A DNA stretch of 7,981 nt from the NCBI GenBank assembly GCA_028717825.1, contig JAQUNB010000047.1, positions 1-7,981 on the forward strand, in the 5' to 3' direction. A program made the position numbers and the translations under genes. Positions 6,278 through 7,981 of this stretch are shown in pieces (position 1 is the first letter of the stretch; every line of letters starts with the position of its first letter). The notes below the pieces were generated by a model. It was given only the letters and a program-made list of their open reading frames with translations, had not been told where the DNA came from and did not search any database. The DNA is from Candidatus Omnitrophota bacterium (GTDB lineage Bacteria > Omnitrophota > Gorgyraeia > Tantalellales > Tantalellaceae).

Positions 6278-6757
6278 ATGGACCATAAAAAAACCATTCA
6301 GGAATGTAAGGGTATCAGTCGTTATAGCACCGCTATTGTTATTTATGGGCTCTACATTTTAGTAGGCGCCGGTAATTACCGGCAATTTTTAATAATGTTC
6401 AAAGGGCTCGATCCTTTTTTAGTTTATGTGATATATTTTTTTACCGTCCTTTACGGTATCTCGTGCCTGTATTGCGGTGTAAAAATAAGGAAATTGGAGG
6501 ATTGGGCGCGCAAGCTTATGATAATAATGACAGCTATAAGCGTGGCAAGCGGTCTCTTCTTGAATAGGATAGCCATCTCGAACATGAGAATTTATTTATT
6601 AAGCGGAAGAGAAGCGATCCCTGCCAATGTTGTCGAAACCGTTTTTATATCATCGGTCATAATAACCGCGTTTACTGCCTTATTCGAGCTTTCAATAATT
6701 TTCTTTTTCACCCGCCCCGGTGTCGTGCGTGAGTTCTCTTCGGAGAGCCGAGATTAG
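6278..6757 (+). CDS. Hypothetical four-helix integral membrane protein
   Basis: I do not recognise the function. The 159 residues fit four transmembrane helices, near 15-34, 45-68, 78-96 and 120-145. A short charged turn RKLEDWARKL (71-80) lies between helices two and three. The positively charged tail after helix four begins FTRPGVVREF (144-153), a pattern I associate with small uncharacterised bacterial membrane proteins. There is no signal peptide beyond the first helix, no obvious catalytic motif, and only two cysteines, close together (63 and 66) in helix two. The ATG lies 23 bases after the glycogen phosphorylase stop, with a purine-rich CAGGGAAA upstream and no promoter or terminator between, so the two are probably one operon. 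That linkage may be passive, since nothing in the protein suggests glycogen metabolism. Confidence is good that it is a gene, low for any role. Confidence 0.8.
   Translation: MDHKKTIQECKGISRYSTAIVIYGLYILVGAGNYRQFLIMFKGLDPFLVYVIYFFTVLYGISCLYCGVKIRKLEDWARKLMIIMTAISVASGLFLNRIAISNMRIYLLSGREAIPANVVETVFISSVIITAFTALFELSIIFFFTRPGVVREFSSESRD
6733..6748 (+). other. UUCG-capped stem-loop at the 3' end of the membrane protein gene
   Basis: GTTCTC (6733-6738) pairs with GAGAGC (6743-6748) around TTCG. This gives a C(UUCG)G loop, an exceptionally stable RNA tetraloop, on a six-pair stem with one G-U wobble. It lies within the last codons of the gene. The following sequence has only a loose T-rich stretch (GTTGTTTG), so it is a weak terminator candidate or an mRNA 3'-end stabiliser at most; it may also be chance. 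Confidence 0.3.
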
Positions 6758-6796
6758 TTGTTTGGGAATTATGTGTCCGCATATCGTATTTCCTCT

Positions 6797-6986
6797 GCAG
6801 ATGGCAGATAGCATTTGGCATATGGCGATTAATGACAAATGCCAAAGCACAAATGACAAATCACAAAAAAACCGAAACTGCGGATTCTTCCCTGGTTTTT
6901 GGTATTTGAGTTTTGGATTTCATTTGTCATTTGGATTTTGTTATTTGTCATTTAATTCCAACTGCCATATGCTGAATACCATCTGC
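6797..6986 (-). mobile_element. MITE-like non-autonomous repeat, copy B (about 190 bp)
   Basis: This is the inverted partner of copy A. Its terminal inverted repeats are clearer: the left 24 bases (6797-6820, starting GCAGATGGCAGATAGCAT) and the reverse complement of the right 24 (6963-6986, starting GCAGATGGTATTCAGCAT) agree at 19 of 24 positions. It is 15 bases shorter than copy A, with the difference in the middle. There is no transposase and no evident target-site duplication (CT before, AA after). A frame beginning ATGGCAGATAGC at 6801 stays open through it. It sits between the membrane protein gene and the helicase promoter. Confidence 0.7.
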
Positions 6987-7023
6987 AAAACGTTCGTCAC
7001 CATCGGCACTATATACCATATAC
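6987..7023 (-). repeat. Outer flank shared with MITE-like copy A
   Basis: Read on the minus strand, this segment matches 1261-1296 beside copy A (25 of 31 aligned bases, all differences transitions), including the shared run GTGACGAA. Another ATACCATATACC-type run follows at 7051-7062, typical of the TATAC-rich spacer words in this window. Confidence 0.5.
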
Positions 7024-7075
7024 GTTCTTTAAAGCCGGTCGTCTTCTTAGATACCATATACCGCTCTTCACACGT

Positions 7076-7104
7076 TTGCTTTTAAAATTCTCTTACGCTA
7101 TAAT
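7076..7104 (+). promoter_or_regulatory. Predicted promoter of the helicase gene, giving a leaderless or nearly leaderless mRNA
   Basis: A perfect TATAAT (7099-7104) lies 17 bases after a weak -35-like TTGCTT (7076-7081). Transcription would begin about seven bases after the -10, near 7111, while the helicase ATG is at 7113. No Shine-Dalgarno sequence precedes that ATG. Confidence 0.55.
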
Positions 7105-7112
7105 AACCCATT

Positions 7113-7981
7113 ATGAAAAAATATATTCTCCATGAAGCTTCCGGAAAAATAGAGACGCATGTCGATTTCGAAGGCAATTTAAATAAGGAACAATACGCGG
7201 CCGTCATGAGTTCGGAGGGACCGTGTCTTGTTTTGGCGGGCGCGGGCAGCGGGAAGACGCGTACCTTGATCTACCGGCTGGCGTATCTGCTTGAAAAGGG
7301 CATTCCGCCGAAAAATATACTGCTCATGACCTTTACTAATAAAGCCGCCCGTGAGATGCGGGACCGTACCGAGATGCTGCTAAAATATTCGCCTACGGGC
7401 CTATGGAGCGGGACTTTTCATCATGTCGGCAACAAGTGCCTGCGCATGTACGCGGAGCAGATCGGGTATAAAAAGGAGTTTGGCATCCTTGATGAGCACG
7501 ACTCGTGCGATCTAATTAAAGCCAGCATGAAATCCATCGAAAAACAGGCGAAAGAGGAACGGTTCCCGAAAGCTTCCATTGTCCAATCGATCATCAGCCT
7601 TTCAGTAAACACTCAAAAAACTATCAAGAAAGTTCTTGAGGAACGCTACCCGTATTTCGATAAGTTCTCGCAGGAGATCGAGGGGATACGGGCGACATAT
7701 AATAAAAAGAAGCAAGAATCCGGGAATATGGATTACGATGATCTTCTTTCTAAATGGAAAGAACTTTTGGAAAATGTCTCGGTCGCGAGGGAACGGTTTT
7801 CAGAACAGTTCAGGTACATAATGGTGGATGAATATCAGGACACAAACCATCTGCAGGCGGAAATAATAGATATATTGGCCGAAGCGCACAGGAATATCCT
7901 TGTTGTTGGGGACGATGCCCAATCTATTTATTCTTTCAGGTGTGCGAAGGTCGAAAATATACTTCAATACCCGACAAAATA
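7113..7981 (+). CDS. UvrD/PcrA/Rep-type ATP-dependent DNA helicase (N-terminal part, cut by window edge)
   Basis: This is a superfamily 1A helicase that unwinds DNA with ATP in repair or replication restart. The visible 289 codons contain the first half of the motor. The Q-motif-like LNKEQYAAV is at 23-31, Walker A AGAGSGKT at 42-49, motif Ia TFTNKAAREM at 73-82, GTFHHVGN at 100-107 (relatives often have GTFHS), DYDDLL at 207-212, Walker B VDEYQDTN at 238-245 and motif III GDDAQSIYSFR at 266-276. All catalytic residues expected in this part are intact and no frameshift is seen. The frame is still open at the edge; the last two bases (TA) start the next codon. The protein should continue for several hundred residues with the second RecA-like domain. 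I chose the ATG at 7113 because it gives a short conserved-looking N-terminus before the Q motif. The next ATG, at codon 32, would delete that motif. Copy B lies just upstream. UvrD, PcrA and Rep cannot be separated from this part, so no symbol is given. Confidence 0.95.
   Translation, partial: MKKYILHEASGKIETHVDFEGNLNKEQYAAVMSSEGPCLVLAGAGSGKTRTLIYRLAYLLEKGIPPKNILLMTFTNKAAREMRDRTEMLLKYSPTGLWSGTFHHVGNKCLRMYAEQIGYKKEFGILDEHDSCDLIKASMKSIEKQAKEERFPKASIVQSIISLSVNTQKTIKKVLEERYPYFDKFSQEIEGIRATYNKKKQESGNMDYDDLLSKWKELLENVSVARERFSEQFRYIMVDEYQDTNHLQAEIIDILAEAHRNILVVGDDAQSIYSFRCAKVENILQYPTK

Noticed and set aside
6720..7085. 121-codon plus-strand frame through copy B as an ordinary gene
   Set aside because: It starts inside the membrane protein gene without a ribosome binding site and consists mostly of repeat sequence. 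Only the part conserved in both copies is reported, as a finding.

Overview
This 7,981-base window is bacterial and moderately AT-rich. It carries six protein genes separated by unusually repeat-rich spacers. The spacers hold words such as AAATGACAAAT, AAATCCAAAT and CATATGCCAAAT, plus TATAC/GTATAT runs. Together with a short lysine/arginine-rich orphan gene, a SpoIIE-type phosphatase whose linker reads RVH rather than the common RIQ, and an FHHVGN-type UvrD helicase, this suggests an uncultured lineage such as Candidatus Omnitrophota or a relative in or near the PVC superphylum. That placement is inference from overall style; no rRNA or phylogenetic marker is present.

Layout. Bases 1-152 are AT/GT-rich spacer ending in one arm of a 19-base inverted repeat. 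A polyprenyl diphosphate synthase gene lies on the minus strand (153-1187), and the other arm of that repeat lies beyond its start. The divergent spacer (1188-1616) holds a 205-base MITE-like element, copy A. On the plus strand follow a membrane-anchored SpoIIE/PP2C-type phosphatase (1617-3035) and a 62-residue very basic protein (3185-3373). The basic protein has its own promoter, a leader hairpin, a good Shine-Dalgarno sequence and a strong intrinsic terminator. A 385-base gene-free stretch (3431-3815) contains a second inverted-repeat element and a predicted promoter. Glycogen phosphorylase (3816-6254) follows, then a four-helix membrane protein 23 bases downstream (6278-6757). The next spacer (6758-7112) holds copy B of the MITE-like element in the opposite orientation. 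The window closes with the first 289 codons of a UvrD/PcrA-type helicase (7113 onward), cut by the window edge.

How the genes relate. Only glycogen phosphorylase and the small membrane protein look co-transcribed. The other genes appear to be separate units for isoprenoid chain elongation, signal-dependent phosphatase control, an unknown nucleic-acid-binding-like small protein, and DNA repair. I found no partner genes for the phosphatase (no STAS or anti-sigma kinase) and no other glycogen genes.

I did not find a convincing new multi-gene system. The best leads are the paired inverted MITE-like elements, which keep the same reading frame open in both copies, the self-contained small basic protein unit, and signs of leaderless or near-leaderless starts for two genes.
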